Below, in pieces: positions 24,087-34,433 of a DNA stretch of 64,000 bases. A program made the position numbers and the translations under genes. Positions within the stretch are counted from its first letter, which is position 1. Each line of letters opens with the position of its first letter. Source of the DNA: Temnothorax longispinosus (taxonomy: Eukaryota; Arthropoda; Insecta; Hymenoptera; Formicidae); contig NC_092358.1 of NCBI RefSeq assembly GCF_030848805.1, forward strand, positions 16,671,138 through 16,735,137. The letters are read 5' to 3'. Below the pieces are notes generated by a model. It saw nothing but the letters and a program-made list of their open reading frames with translations, had not been told where the DNA came from and did no database searches.

Positions 24087-25198
24087 GAAGAAGTGCGAGC
24101 AATATGGAATACCCAAAACTTTTTTTTAAGATAACTCGACAACTGTTAAAGATAACTGAACTCAGTTTTCTTTGAGTTGTAATGCTAAGTATTTATTATA
24201 CCTGTGTGTGTAAAACTTTTCTTTATAATATGTTTACGTCTTTTAACAATCACCTTTTCTTTCGCATCCTGATAGAAAGAAATAATAGGGTATATACAAT
24301 ACATTACTTATAAAAAGTAACGGGTAATATAGACTATTCCACATTACTCGACATCGCCATTTTTATCTTATTATCGTATGGAAATGTACGCTGGAGTCCT
24401 TAGAAGTAAGAGACTGGACGATTGTGGTCCAACTTTTGATTGGCTTGATACGCAATGGCGGCACCAATCAGTGATGAAATGCAGTAACGTGTGTAAAAGA
24501 AAAGTACAAACACATTCAAACTATTACTACTACACCTGTAGTACAAGTGTGATAGAAGGTGTGTATATACATATTTTGTATTAAACTGAACATTGGCCAG
24601 ACTTTTACTTCTAGGGATTCTAATGTATACTATATGACACTTGCTAAATAGACTACATTAAAATTTTATCTTACAAGTTTTGCATGTAACAAAAAGCGAC
24701 TAAGAATCTGTGAAGTTAGTAGATTGACTGTAAAATTATATACTTACCTTACGTAAGTAGCGATACACAGAAAATCTTAAATTGTATGCAGTACTACACG
24801 ATATCTCGTACTATGCTGCCGTTTTGTACGTTTGATTAAGGATCCAACAGCTAATAATTTTACTGCTGCCGCTAGATTGCAACACTTAATAGGTTAGATA
24901 TTGGTTACTTTCCAGCATTGCACACAGGCGACACTGTGTAACACAGTGTGTATGATTCAGTGCTTTCCGCTGTGTTCGACTGTGTCGTTGTTTTGTGTGT
25001 CTCTTGTGAAAAAGTTATGTAAGTGACAAAGTGACTGCCCTGCACTCTGTCGGTGAAGTAAAAAAACTAATCGTTTCAACTATAAGTCGACACTATGTAA
25101 CATTATGTCATACAATGTATGACTGTGTTACGTTGCTGGAAAGCACCCATTGTGGTATTCCATATTACCCAATTATTTCGTATTATCCGCACTTCTTC
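24087..25198. mobile_element. Non-autonomous DNA element with TA-flanked inverted ends (candidate)
   Basis: The left end gaagaagtgcg followed by caatatggaatac is matched inverted at the right end (gtattccatatt...cgcacttcttc). TA lies outside each end (24085-24086 and 25199-25200). The 1.1-kb interior has no transposase and contains several gtaacac/gtgttac motifs. A TA duplication would suit Tc1/mariner-type insertion into the old gypsy element, but TA is too short to be strong evidence. Confidence 0.45.
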
Positions 25199-25558
25199 TA
25201 TAAGGCTCGCGTCGGGGATAAACGTTGGCACATCCGTTTCAATAATAGCCGGTTCTGTACGTGCCAAAAGATGTAAAATATGCTTTTAAGTTCGAGCATT
25301 GCCGACCGGGAGAAAACGGGTGATATAACGATGCACATCGAAAATGCGTAGTTCCCGGCGACCATTAGCTGGAGGTCGCCTGGTTGAACGCTGGACGAGA
25401 AAAGGCGATACACTCCTTGAAAAGCCTCGAAAGGCTGAATAAACGCCGGTCCCGTTTAAAACGCCGGCTTTGTAAACGATCAAGCGCCGCCGAGCGATGT
25501 CGCGGCGCCGGAGACCATAATTCTGTACTGTTACGACTGCGCGCTCTGACATTCACAA

Positions 25559-25765
25559 AGAATCAAGGGAGAGTGGAGCGGATAGTGTTCTTTATTCTGA
25601 TTGATTCCGCCATTTTCAGGTCAACTTATAAGAACAGCATACTGTAAGCATGTGGAGGGGATGTATTGGCAACGCATACCAAAGCGAAGATCATGTCCGT
25701 GTACGCTCTACAGTATCTGAAAATAGCGGCCTTTTGGTGAATTTGCTCCACTCTCCCTTGATTCT
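25559..25765. mobile_element. MITE with 21-bp perfect inverted ends
   Basis: The left end starts agaatcaagggagagtgga and the right end is its exact inverse, extending to 21 bp. The element is 207 bp, non-coding, and interrupts the downstream gypsy LTR copy. No clear target duplication is visible. Confidence 0.65.
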
Positions 25766-25947
25766 CTCTGCTCGCAGAGGCATTCCTACTCTCCAAAGGG
25801 ATATTAAAAGGCCATAGTTTTTAAAAGCAATCAGATTTAGTGACAAATCAGTATCTTGAGATCTTATTTTCCACTGAAATCGTATCCCGTATTTACTTAA
25901 GAGAGTCGAAAACCCAGCGGTGTAGAGTGTTCTCAGCACTGAGATAT

Positions 25948-26173
25948 AAGTATACTGGAGAGTGCACTGCCATGCTATGCCCGTGGACGGAAAATGATTT
26001 AGAGATAAATAGATGATGGATTGGGGGATTTTTGTTTTTCTCTGTTGTACAAGACTTATGCGCATATTAGTGAGAGTCACCTACAGTTGTCTTTGTCATA
26101 CAAATTCTATGAGAAGATCTGCCTTGATAATTACCTTTCTTGCCTTGCGCCAGTGCACACTCTAATATACTTA
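25948..26173. mobile_element. Small inverted-ended insertion (candidate MITE)
   Basis: The left end taagtatactggagagtgca is matched with a few mismatches by the inverse of the right end (tgcacactctaatatactta). It fills the second gap in the downstream gypsy LTR copy and has no coding capacity. Confidence 0.45.
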
Positions 26174-27107
26174 CATCTCTATAGTTTTCCAGTTCCGCTG
26201 AGCGCTCTCGGTAATTGATACGACCCGAACCTATTCCAGATACTAGCTTCGAATCGATAAGAAAATAGGATTAGATTTTCTCTGTTTTTATCGTAGTCTC
26301 AGCAATCGACACCGACCGATCCTATCGTGTGACACCGTTGTACGGTGGTGGAGGGTTTGTTATCTCTGGCGAGCGTTTTTGAGGCTATCAAGTGCACTGA
26401 CCAACCACCCGTCTTACCGCGAATACTAAACGTATTTCGTGCCGCCCTCATGGTTACGAAAAGCATCCGATTACGATCAAGTGAAATACGTCAAAAACAA
26501 ATGACTATCTTCTACAGAACAATAGATTTTTAACATAATTCGATTAACATAATTGGATTATAATAATGATAGATAAGTGATATCATAAAGCTGGTGCTAG
26601 GAAGTCAATGAAGTGTAAAATATTAAAATACGTCTAATAATAATATGGCCAGGGACTGTATACACGCCGAATATCGCGCCTCTCACGCGATACTTTTTCT
26701 TATGTATAAATATATTGCGCATAATAAATTATCTATTGTAATTATTGTTAATAACACATACGTGTCTGGAGGTACTCTCGAACTCTGAATCCCGGCGAGC
26801 TAGTTCGCGAGAAATAACGTCGTTTTAAAGTTAATCGCCTCTTTCTCTGTGTCTTGCAGTACTATATTGGCAATATTGAATATGAACGTGGAGCTCATGG
26901 AAGCGTCAAATATTTGTATGTGCAATTGTATTAAACAAAAATTGGAGTAAAAGATAATTATTTAATAGAAATTTTTCTTTGAGTATGGATTATTCTTACT
27001 ACCTAACTACTTTTTACTGGTGATATTTTTCCTAGGTCATTGACATTATAATATGGGCATGCCACGTGTATGCTGCGCATACCACGTGAAAATCGGTCCA
27101 CTTCATA

Positions 27108-27266
27108 GGTCGGTATTCACAGTTGGATCTTATATTTAAGATTGTCTTAAGTCTGGTCAAAGGCAGTCTTAAAACTCCGTCCAACCAATCAAATGACCGT
27201 ATAAGCAGCAACTTAAGACATTACTTAAGACGGTCTTGAAATAAGATCTGGCTATGAATACCGGCC
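27108..27266. mobile_element. Tourist/Harbinger-like MITE with ATA duplication
   Basis: The left end ggtcggtattcacag and the inverse of the right end, ggccggtattcatag, form imperfect terminal repeats of nearly 50 bp that continue through atctta and cttaag motifs. ATA lies outside both ends (27105-27107 and 27267-27269). Length 159 bp. Family assignment rests on the GG start, the 3-bp duplication and the general appearance. Confidence 0.65.
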
Positions 27267-27269
27267 ATA

Positions 27270-28155
27270 GAAAAGGATACAGCGCATATACAAACAAATC
27301 TTTGGTATATCTCCAGTTGTTACCAACATCGTACTGCAAAACATAGAGGAAGGATAACTTGTTATTCTTTCACTTTATTTTGTTATTTAAGTATATAGAT
27401 GATATTTTGTTTTGCTGCCCCCTCTTTCCATAAAAGACTACAATTTACTATCGGAATTGAGGCTTAACTTCGTCGATGTCACGGTTGTGGTTGAGCCAAG
27501 CGATCTTGCCTTTGGTATTATAAATCTATCTTTTCCGAAATATATTTAAATTTTCACTCTCATTATTCACTCTTTTACAAACAACAAAGGTGTCATTTTT
27601 GGAAGAGTGAACATGATTGGGGATTCTACTGTAGCCGGGCGAAAAATAATGATTTTTTAGGAATTTTATTTAAGAAAACTATAAGTGATATTGGATTAAT
27701 TTTTTTGTGATATAAAGAGGCATTCTTAAAAAAGAAAAAAAATTTTTTTTTTCAATTTTATTAATTTTTATTGTGCTGGCGTACAATTTTGTGGCACAAT
27801 GTCGGTAGCGCAACGATTATCGGTGTGCAAAGTAGCAACGAGCTGAGTTATCTGAAAGCAAAAAACAAAAATTTTCCTTAAAGCTTAAACAATTACGCGG
27901 GGATTATACCTATTTGCAAATAAAAATATGAAAAATTGAAGAAGTTACAACAATCGTAAGAAAAGTGAAATTTTTTTTATCAAAAAATCAATCTTCTATT
28001 GTTGATAAAAATGTTATAAATAAACAATAAAATGTAGCGGTAAGTATAATCCTTGGAGAAAATTGTAAGGAATCGAATCGTGCGTGGCGAAAGTTATTTG
28101 ATTGATTACTTTTTGAGTTATGCACACCAAGTTGGAAAAAGTAGTTTTGAGAAAA
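27270..28155. other. Gene-free AT-rich stretch, part of an older repeat
   Basis: From 27622 the sequence looks like one half of an older element whose other half lies at 35041-35686. The left terminus gattctactgta is matched inverted by tacagtagaatc at 35676-35686. No coding region is visible. Confidence 0.35.
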
Positions 28156-28160
28156 ACGCG

Positions 28161-28762
28161 TGTTCGCGAAATCGCTGATTAATCCCGGCGATGGAAGCGG
28201 GATGAGAAGGACGCGCGTGGAAGGTGTTAACTGAAATATGCACTTTATTTTTTGTGTAACTCAGACCACAGTCCGAGCCGTCTTTAATATATCGAAATTG
28301 TTACAATCTGACCTGAGAATCGATGAGCGGTGTATAAATGAGACGTCTGTGTATGATCGTTGAAGACGAGCGACAATTATATGAATTGCCCTCCTTGTGT
28401 GGTGAGTCGCCCGTGAGCCGGTGAGACACGTGGCGGTCGGCACTCGCGAACGTGTGAGCCTGAGTCGTCGTGTTGAGGCACCAGAGTTAATGAGCGGTCT
28501 ATATCACAGTTTAAATGAGAAGTCTAAGCAGCGTGGGCACTGCGATGTGCACGATTACCCGAAGTCACTTGTCGAAACGTACAGAATACACGTAACACGA
28601 CTTGTCACCGCGCGGCCATTAGCACAATTGAATTCGATCGCGAGGAAGACGTTGGCGATGAGCGCGCCCGTGCGGGCGCAAGCTGCCGCGGTGATCGAGC
28701 GTCGTTACCCGATCGATGCTGCCATCTGATCGGACGGCGCAGCGGTAACTGAATCTCGAACA
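28161..28762 (-). repeat. 3' LTR of the BEL/Pao element
   Basis: Read on the element strand it starts TGTTCGAGATTC and ends CGCGAACA, with the short inverted TGTTCG/CGAACA ends typical of LTRs. It is identical to 34434-35035. An open frame of 102 codons inside it on the opposite strand is present in both LTR copies but is not considered a gene. Confidence 0.97.
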
Positions 28763-28778
28763 TTCCGCCCGCCATCAG
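28763..28778 (-). other. Probable polypurine tract
   Basis: Directly upstream of the 3' LTR on the element strand lies GGCGGGCGGAA, a purine-rich stretch that could prime plus-strand DNA synthesis. It is interrupted by two C residues, so the call is tentative. Confidence 0.4.
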
Positions 28779-28797
28779 CAATCTTGTTGATGATTCC

Positions 28798-31700
28798 TTA
28801 CTCTTGATCCGTTAGCTGATTGATGGGTAATACGGCAAGCTTGGCGCTTGGCCGAGTAAGCGTCGTGGTGGCCGTCTTGAGGGTAACCACCCTGGTGAGT
28901 CCGTCCTTGCCGGGGTGCAAAGCTGTTACTCTGGCGAGTGGCCATTTGCACGGTGGAGATCGTTTGTCGGTGAGCAGCACGATGGACCCCACCTTGATAT
29001 TGTTGTTGGGATGATGCCACTTCGATATCGCCTGCTGGCGTTGCAGATAATGAGCCGACCATTGTGCCCAAAAATGTTGAACACGCTGCTGGATGAGCTG
29101 CCATCGAGATAGTCGTGAGGTTGCTAGGTCAATCAGAGATGGCTCGGGTATGGTAGTGAGTGGACCTCCAATGAGGAAATGACCTGGTGTGAGCGCTGAG
29201 ACGTCTTCCGGGTCGTCACTCAGCGGTTCTAAAGGCCGCGAGTTGAGAATGGCCTCGATTTGCGTAAGCAACGTCGTGAGTTCTTCCGTCGTGAGTAGAG
29301 TCTCCCCGATAGTCCGTCTCAGATGAAACTTGACGGATTTCACCACCGCCTCCCACTTGCCCCCCATGTGTGGAGCGCCTGGTGGGTTGAACTCCCATCT
29401 GGTGCGATCCTGTTGTAGAATTTGAGCGATTCGTTGGTGTTCTTGTGAACTCTGGAGGAACATTTTCTTGAGCGCAGCGTCTGCTCCAATGAATGTTGTC
29501 CCACAGTCCGAATATATGGTCTGAGCAATTCCCCTTCTCGCTGAGAATCTTCGGAAGGCTGCGATGAATCCTTCTGATGAGTAGTCACTGACTACTTCGA
29601 GGTGAATTGCGGAGGTGGAGAAGCAGACGAACACACAGATCCATCCTTTGTATGATTTCGCACCTCGTCCTTTCCATGTTTTGATGGTGAGCGGTCCGGC
29701 ATAGTCAACTCCGGTGTGGGTAAACGGACGTGACGGCGTAACTCGAGAGAGAGGTAGTTGGCCCATCAGTTGATGAGCACGGATCCCCCTCTGCCGAGCA
29801 CACACGACACACCGCAAAATATGAGACTTCACCGGAGCCCGTCCGCCGATGATCCAGTAACTTTGTCTGACATGAGCCAATGTCAGCTGTGTTCCTCCAT
29901 GCAGGGTACGCAGATGGGCGTGTGAAATGATCAAGGTTGAGAGCCGGGAGTGGCGAGGCAAAATCGCCTGATGTTTACTGTCTTGAGCTAGTGCTGAGTG
30001 GGTGAGGCGGCCGCCAACTCGGATGATCCCTTGAGCGTCTATATACGCAGTCAATCGACTGAATGCGTGAGCCGTTGGTAGTTTCGAGTTGGCCGTGAGC
30101 ATTTTGATCTCGTGCGTGAAGTATGCCGCTTGAGTAGCCTTAATCCAGAAGCATCTGGCCTCCTCCAAAGCTGAGTGCAAGTCGAGTGGCCTGCGTCGGC
30201 GCTTTCCCAGAAGCGATATGAATCTGAAACAAAGAGCTGTTATTTTCAATAACTTGTTGAGAGTTGAGTACCTATATATCAGGTCCCAGTGATAGTCCGG
30301 TTGAGATGCGGCCGCATGTAGCGCACTGCCAGGACGAGCCTCATGCGCGCTCAACTCGTCCGAAAGCGCGGGTTGAGATGGCCAAGCTTCAGGGGTGAGT
30401 ATCCACGGTGGTCCCGTCCACCATAATGAGTGGCTTTGGAGTTGAGCAGTACTTAGTCCTCGTGAGGCGCAGTCGGCTGGGTTGGACGTACCTGGTACGT
30501 ATTTCCAATGTGCGTTCGCAGTGAGCTCTTGAATTTGAGCGACCCGATTTCTCACGAAATCCTTCCAGCGCGATGCATGAGATTTGATCCACGTGAGTGT
30601 CACAACAGAGTCCGTCCACAGGTGAGTTGCTGTGACGTTCAACTTCAAGGTGGCTTGAACGTATTGCATGAGTCTTGAGAGCAGCAGTGCTGCGGTGAGT
30701 TCAAGTCTCGGGATGGTGAGCCGCTTGAGCGGTGCTACCTTTGTTTTGGAGCACACCAATGAAATCGTGGCGCCATTTGAGCCGTGGACGGTGATAAATA
30801 CGACTGCAGCCATTGCCAGTTGAGAAGCATCAGAAAAGCCGTGAAATTCCACTGTCGATGTACTCCATGTGTTATACCACCGAGGTATTGAGATCTTGCG
30901 CAAGCTGGTGAGTTCCTTTCTGATGATGAGCCACCGTGATGAGAGCTGGGATGGCAGTGGTTCATCCCATTGGAGCTTGTGAAGCCAAAGCTCCTGCAAG
31001 AGCATCTTCGCCTTGATCACGACTGGTGATGCAAAGCCTAGTGGATCGAATATCTGAGCCACTTCAGACAAAACGAGGCGTTTGGTGAGATGATCGGTGT
31101 GCGACGAGATCCTTGTTGCGAATGCGAATGCATCTTCTTGAGGAAGCCATCGTAATCCGAGTATCTTGGTTGCGCAATCGTCAAATGTAATTTGAGAGCC
31201 CTGGTCTTTCTCTGCTTGAACCGCAGTGAGCACGTCTGGATGAGTCGCGTGCCACTTGGCTAAGGGAAAACCGCCCGCCATGCACAAGTTCTTCAGCTGC
31301 AATGCAATTTTGATTAACTGTTGGACAGTGTCAGCGCCTCCAAAGCTGTCGTCGACGTATCGACCTTGAAGGATGGACGGCACTGCAAGAGGAAAATTAT
31401 GGCCTTCGTCCTTCACCAGTTGCAGCAGCGTTCGTACTGCCAAGAACGGGGCAGCCTTGGTGCCATACGTGACCGTGGTTAGATAATATGCCACTTCATT
31501 GAGCAGTTCGTCGAGCCAGAGAATCCGTTGTAAGTTCCAGTCATCTTCATGCACGTTGATCTGTCTATACATCTTGGTGATGTCCGTGGCAACTAGGTGT
31601 CGAAATTGTCGAATCCAGAGCAAGACATCGGTGACGTCTAAATGCAACTTGGCTCCCGTGTGCATGATATCATTAAGTGAGCGACCTGATGTGGATGCGC

Positions 31701-32709
31701 TCGAGCCATTGAATACCACACGTAATTTCGTGGTTGCACTGTCTGGTTTGAGCACTCCGTGATGTGGCAAATAATATTGCGTTTGTTGACTGGAAACGGG
31801 TGAAGCTTTCTTCATGTGGTTGAGATCTCGATATTCTGTCATAAATTGATGATATAGACGTCGATAGTTGTCATCTCGGGAGAGTCTCCTTTTTAAGCTT
31901 TGCAAACATCGATGTGCAGTGAGGTACGAGTTGCCAAGAGTATCAGGTGATGATTTTAGTGGGAGTCGAACTGTGTATCGACCTGTTGAGTCCCGTGAGA
32001 CAGTACTCTTGAAATGTTCTTCGCATCGCTGCTCGTCAGGAGTAAGCTCAGGGTGATTGCTCGCAGGCACTTCTTCCTGTGTCCAAAATCTCGACAGTAA
32101 CTCGTCGAGAGCATCTTCCCTCTCCTGAATCGATGCATGATGCACTGCAGCAGGTGCCGATGATGATGTGTCGACAGGCCCGAGAACGAGCCATCCAAAG
32201 ATTGAGAGCTGCGCAATTGGCATCAATGTATCCCGTTTGATGATGTTGGGCTTGATGATCTGCCCGTATGAGTCAGCTCCAATGATAATATCCACTGGCC
32301 GTGGTGTCAGAAAATCTGGATCAGCCAAGGCTAACTTGGTGAGGTGCGGCCATTCCTGTGGTGCAGCGTTGAATGATGGCAGGATGTTTGTTAACGTCTG
32401 CAAAATGTGAGCCTGAATGGTGACGTCTGACCGTGAGCGAGGTGAGCGGAGCTTGAGGAATGCAACTCCTCGAGTTTGCGTGGACTTTCCGCCACCAATT
32501 CCGGTGATGAGAATGACAGAATGATGACGAGGTATGTTGAGCTGACGAATGAGCGATTCTGAGACAAAGGTAAGTTCAGAACCTGTATCAATGAGAAGCC
32601 GTACGTGCTGAGTATTAACCGATGAGCTGATCTGAGCCAGGGCCGTAGCGAGTAATGTTGAGTGTGATGAGCGGGCCAAGGATGAGTGAGCGACGATTGC
32701 ACCGTTGTC
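28798..32709 (-). CDS. pol: BEL/Pao Pol polyprotein (protease, reverse transcriptase, RNase H, integrase)
   Basis: The frame is open for about 1300 codons from the UAG that ends gag (32710-32712) to a stop at 28798. There is no ATG near the start (the first plausible alternative start is a TTG at 32679), so Pol is most likely made as an extension of Gag. Counting from that TTG: an aspartic protease with LIDTGSE at about 29-35; reverse transcriptase with VVFNGS near 321 and catalytic YVDD at about 441-444; RNase H with SDAS near 616, RLELTAA near 658 and TDS near 689; integrase zinc finger with H at about 920-927 and C957/C960; integrase core with acidic residues in GVDYAG (~992), YSDCGT (~1058) and GGKWEA (~1110); then a C-terminal basic domain. 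All catalytic residues I can check are intact. It copies element RNA and inserts the DNA. Confidence 0.97.
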   Translation of the reverse strand, partial: DNGAIVAHSSLARSSHSTLLATALAQISSSVNTQHVRLLIDTGSELTFVSESLIRQLNIPRHHSVILITGIGGGKSTQTRGVAFLKLRSPRSRSDVTIQAHILQTLTNILPSFNAAPQEWPHLTKLALADPDFLTPRPVDIIIGADSYGQIIKPNIIKRDTLMPIAQLSIFGWLVLGPVDTSSSAPAAVHHASIQEREDALDELLSRFWTQEEVPASNHPELTPDEQRCEEHFKSTVSRDSTGRYTVRLPLKSSPDTLGNSYLTAHRCLQSLKRRLSRDDNYRRLYHQFMTEYRDLNHMKKASPVSSQQTQYYLPHHGVLKPDSATTKLRVVFNGSSASTSGRSLNDIMHTGAKLHLDVTDVLLWIRQFRHLVATDITKMYRQINVHEDDWNLQRILWLDELLNEVAYYLTTVTYGTKAAPFLAVRTLLQLVKDEGHNFPLAVPSILQGRYVDDSFGGADTVQQLIKIALQLKNLCMAGGFPLAKWHATHPDVLTAVQAEKDQGSQITFDDCATKILGLRWLPQEDAFAFATRISSHTDHLTKRLVLSEVAQIFDPLGFASPVVIKAKMLLQELWLHKLQWDEPLPSQLSSRWLIIRKELTSLRKISIPRWYNTWSTSTVEFHGFSDASQLAMAAVVFITVHGSNGATISLVCSKTKVAPLKRLTIPRLELTAALLLSRLMQYVQATLKLNVTATHLWTDSVVTLTWIKSHASRWKDFVRNRVAQIQELTANAHWKYVPGTSNPADCASRGLSTAQLQSHSLWWTGPPWILTPEAWPSQPALSDELSAHEARPGSALHAAASQPDYHWDLIYRYSTLNKLLKITALCFRFISLLGKRRRRPLDLHSALEEARCFWIKATQAAYFTHEIKMLTANSKLPTAHAFSRLTAYIDAQGIIRVGGRLTHSALAQDSKHQAILPRHSRLSTLIISHAHLRTLHGGTQLTLAHVRQSYWIIGGRAPVKSHILRCVVCARQRGIRAHQLMGQLPLSRVTPSRPFTHTGVDYAGPLTIKTWKGRGAKSYKGWICVFVCFSTSAIHLEVVSDYSSEGFIAAFRRFSARRGIAQTIYSDCGTTFIGADAALKKMFLQSSQEHQRIAQILQQDRTRWEFNPPGAPHMGGKWEAVVKSVKFHLRRTIGETLLTTEELTTLLTQIEAILNSRPLEPLSDDPEDVSALTPGHFLIGGPLTTIPEPSLIDLATSRLSRWQLIQQRVQHFWAQWSAHYLQRQQAISKWHHPNNNIKVGSIVLLTDKRSPPCKWPLARVTALHPGKDGLTRVVTLKTATTTLTRPSAKLAVLPINQLTDQE

Positions 32710-32712
32710 CTA
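32710..32712 (-). promoter_or_regulatory. In-frame UAG between gag and pol (candidate readthrough site)
   Basis: gag ends CAA-TAG and continues GAC-AAC in the same phase, with no further stop until the end of pol. Since Pol has no start of its own, the UAG either is decoded at low frequency or is an inactivating mutation. A CAA codon before UAG is found at known plant-virus readthrough sites, but the downstream codons here differ from that consensus. Confidence 0.6.
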
Positions 32713-34083
32713 TTGAGGGGCTGCGGCTGAGCTGGTGGTTGGCTTCAAAGATGAGTCGCTATGATGTGCCTCATGCAGCATCGTATGATATCGGTAGGTG
32801 CACTTCTTGCACCCCCGTGAGCTCTTGCATGAGCGAACGTTGTGACGGCCGAGGCAGTTGAAGCACAGCCTCCTTGAGATGACCAGCTTCTGTCGATCGC
32901 CCGGTGAAAGTTCCCTGAACTTGGGGCACGTCACCACGAAGTGCGTGCCGTTACAGCAGTCGCACGGGTACTCCGTTGAGCCGTCTGATGTAGTGGTGCG
33001 TGCCGGTTGAGCTGCCACATGATGAGCCGTCGAGGAGCGCCGCGTTGCTGGAGCAGCCCCTGTCGAGCTTCCTGAGCTGGCCGTTGACTCGATTCTCTCG
33101 AGTGCCCTAGCTCGCGTTGTGAGGAACTGTTCGAGTTTCTCAAATCGCGGGTACTCGCGCGCGACGCCCAACGACGTCTCCCACTGCTCTTTGGTTTGGC
33201 GATCCAGCTGCCTGGACAACTGGTACACCAAGACGCAGTCGCCCAGATCCTGCGAGACGCCCAAGGATTGTAGGCCTTTGATGCCCTCCTTGAACGTATT
33301 GAGCAGCTTGTCCAGTGCCGCGGCGTTCTTTTGCACCGGTGTTGAGCTGGCGAAGAGCTGGTCCAGATATGACTGAATGAGCAGTCGCTTATTCTCGTAG
33401 CGATCGACGAGCATTTCCCATGATGGTTTGAGCGAGTCGGCGGTGAGAGGCAATCCGGAAATGAGCTGGGCAGGTGGGCCTTCTAGTGAGAGCCGCAGAT
33501 AGTGGAGTTTCTCCACGTCTGTGAGCCGTTGGCTGTCATAAATCACTGCCTTGAAGAGATCGCGATATGTAGGCCATGCCTCGTACACGCCCTTGAAGGA
33601 CGGGATGCTGATGTCCGGCAATCTCTGCTGAGATTGTGCGGGCTGAGCCGCTACCGGAGCCGTCGTCGGAGCGATCTTTTCCGCCAATGCGCCCTTGAGC
33701 TTTGCCAGAGCGCGACGAGCCGTCATGCACTCCTCCGCCTCCACGGCGAAGGCGTCGTTGGAGAAATATTCATGATCGATGAGCGCCGCCGGCCATGAGA
33801 CCTCGAAATAGGCGTGTTCCTTGAGGAACGCCTTGTGCACCTCCTCGAGTTGAATAGAGATCTGTAGAATCTCATCCACAGACGTGTCCTCTACAGACGA
33901 TGGTAACGTCGCGCCGATTTTCCGCACTGTCGCGATGCGGTTCATTTGAGTCTTCACCTTTAAGGTGAGTTCAGCAGACAAACGCACCGGTGAGGCCTGG
34001 CGATCTGAAGTGCGCTTGTCGTCCGGCAGCGCGAGCAATGGCGGCGTCTTGCCGCCCGTCGCGGCTTTGGCGGGATCCGGCAT
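32710..34083 (-). CDS. gag: BEL/Pao Gag
   Basis: 457 codons from an ATG at 34083 to a UAG at 32710-32712. The middle third contains LPDISIPSFKG and EAWPTYRDLF, the capsid-like DUF1759 region typical of BEL/Pao Gag. The C-terminal third carries cysteine/histidine motifs: C-C-N-G-x-H-x4-C at about 377-386, C-F-N-C-x3-H-x4-C at about 407-419, and a GCKKC-x4-H-x3-H motif near 424-440, consistent with nucleocapsid RNA binding. A glutamine/serine/alanine-rich linker precedes them. Pol follows in the same reading phase directly after the UAG, so a fraction of ribosomes reading through would yield Gag-Pol. The leader between the primer site and the ATG is about 330 bp and non-coding. Confidence 0.95.
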   Translation of the reverse strand: MPDPAKAATGGKTPPLLALPDDKRTSDRQASPVRLSAELTLKVKTQMNRIATVRKIGATLPSSVEDTSVDEILQISIQLEEVHKAFLKEHAYFEVSWPAALIDHEYFSNDAFAVEAEECMTARRALAKLKGALAEKIAPTTAPVAAQPAQSQQRLPDISIPSFKGVYEAWPTYRDLFKAVIYDSQRLTDVEKLHYLRLSLEGPPAQLISGLPLTADSLKPSWEMLVDRYENKRLLIQSYLDQLFASSTPVQKNAAALDKLLNTFKEGIKGLQSLGVSQDLGDCVLVYQLSRQLDRQTKEQWETSLGVAREYPRFEKLEQFLTTRARALERIESTASSGSSTGAAPATRRSSTAHHVAAQPARTTTSDGSTEYPCDCCNGTHFVVTCPKFRELSPGDRQKLVISRRLCFNCLGRHNVRSCKSSRGCKKCTYRYHTMLHEAHHSDSSLKPTTSSAAAPQ

Positions 34084-34413
34084 GATGAGACGTCAATGAG
34101 CTGCGCCCGATGAGAGACCTGAGAATCGTCGAGACACGTATGAGAAACACTGCAAGAGGCGAGAACGTTCGAGAAACGCGTTAGGACAACACTACGCGAA
34201 TCGAGAGTCTACAATGTCATATATTGAGCACGCGAAAATGTCTGTTTACACTCGCGGGAGCGCGTGACCATGTTTTCGTAACACTCGCGAGCGCGCGTGA
34301 GAATGTCTGTCCTTCACTCGCGAAAGCGCGCGATAATGTCCATGTGGCATATCGTGAAGGGCATGCTCTGTTCACATGATCTGAGTCTGAGTTACACATT
34401 TTAATTTCCACGC

Positions 34414-34431
34414 ATCCGGCTCGAAGGACCA
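34414..34431 (-). other. Primer-binding site complementary to tRNA-Tyr 3' end
   Basis: Two bases inside the 5' LTR the plus strand reads atccggctcgaaggacca, which is the 3' end of animal tRNA-Tyr including CCA (18 of 18 by recall of that tRNA). The element strand is therefore complementary to it and would use tRNA-Tyr to prime minus-strand DNA. Confidence 0.85.
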
Positions 34432-34433
34432 AA

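Larger units (their letters stand above)
19727..26812 (+). mobile_element. Eroded Ty3/gypsy LTR retrotransposon with nested insertions
   Basis: Two diverged copies of the same long terminal sequence lie in the same orientation at about 19727-20920 and 25321-26812. Between them, on the plus strand, are a Gag zinc-knuckle remnant (20950-21625) and an integrase tail (23230-23526), in the order expected for an LTR element. Most of pol, including protease, reverse transcriptase and the integrase core, is missing. The downstream copy and the 3' interior are enlarged by three candidate DNA elements with inverted ends. Boundaries are approximate and no target duplication could be verified. Confidence 0.6.
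25321..26812 (+). repeat. Downstream LTR copy of the eroded gypsy element, interrupted twice
   Basis: The blocks matching the upstream copy are about 25321-25558, 25790-25940 and 26190-26812, sharing the gcggcgcc block, the cgacccgaacctattccag block and the AATAAA region near 26727. The gaps correspond to the two small inverted-ended elements at 25559-25765 and 25948-26173. Confidence 0.6.

Noticed and set aside
28421..28729. 102-codon frame inside the BEL LTR
   Set aside because: It is repeated exactly in the other LTR, antisense to the element, and has no features; LTR composition explains it.
31499..32410. Plus-strand frames opposite BEL pol and gag
   Set aside because: They are antisense shadows of a strongly coding strand.
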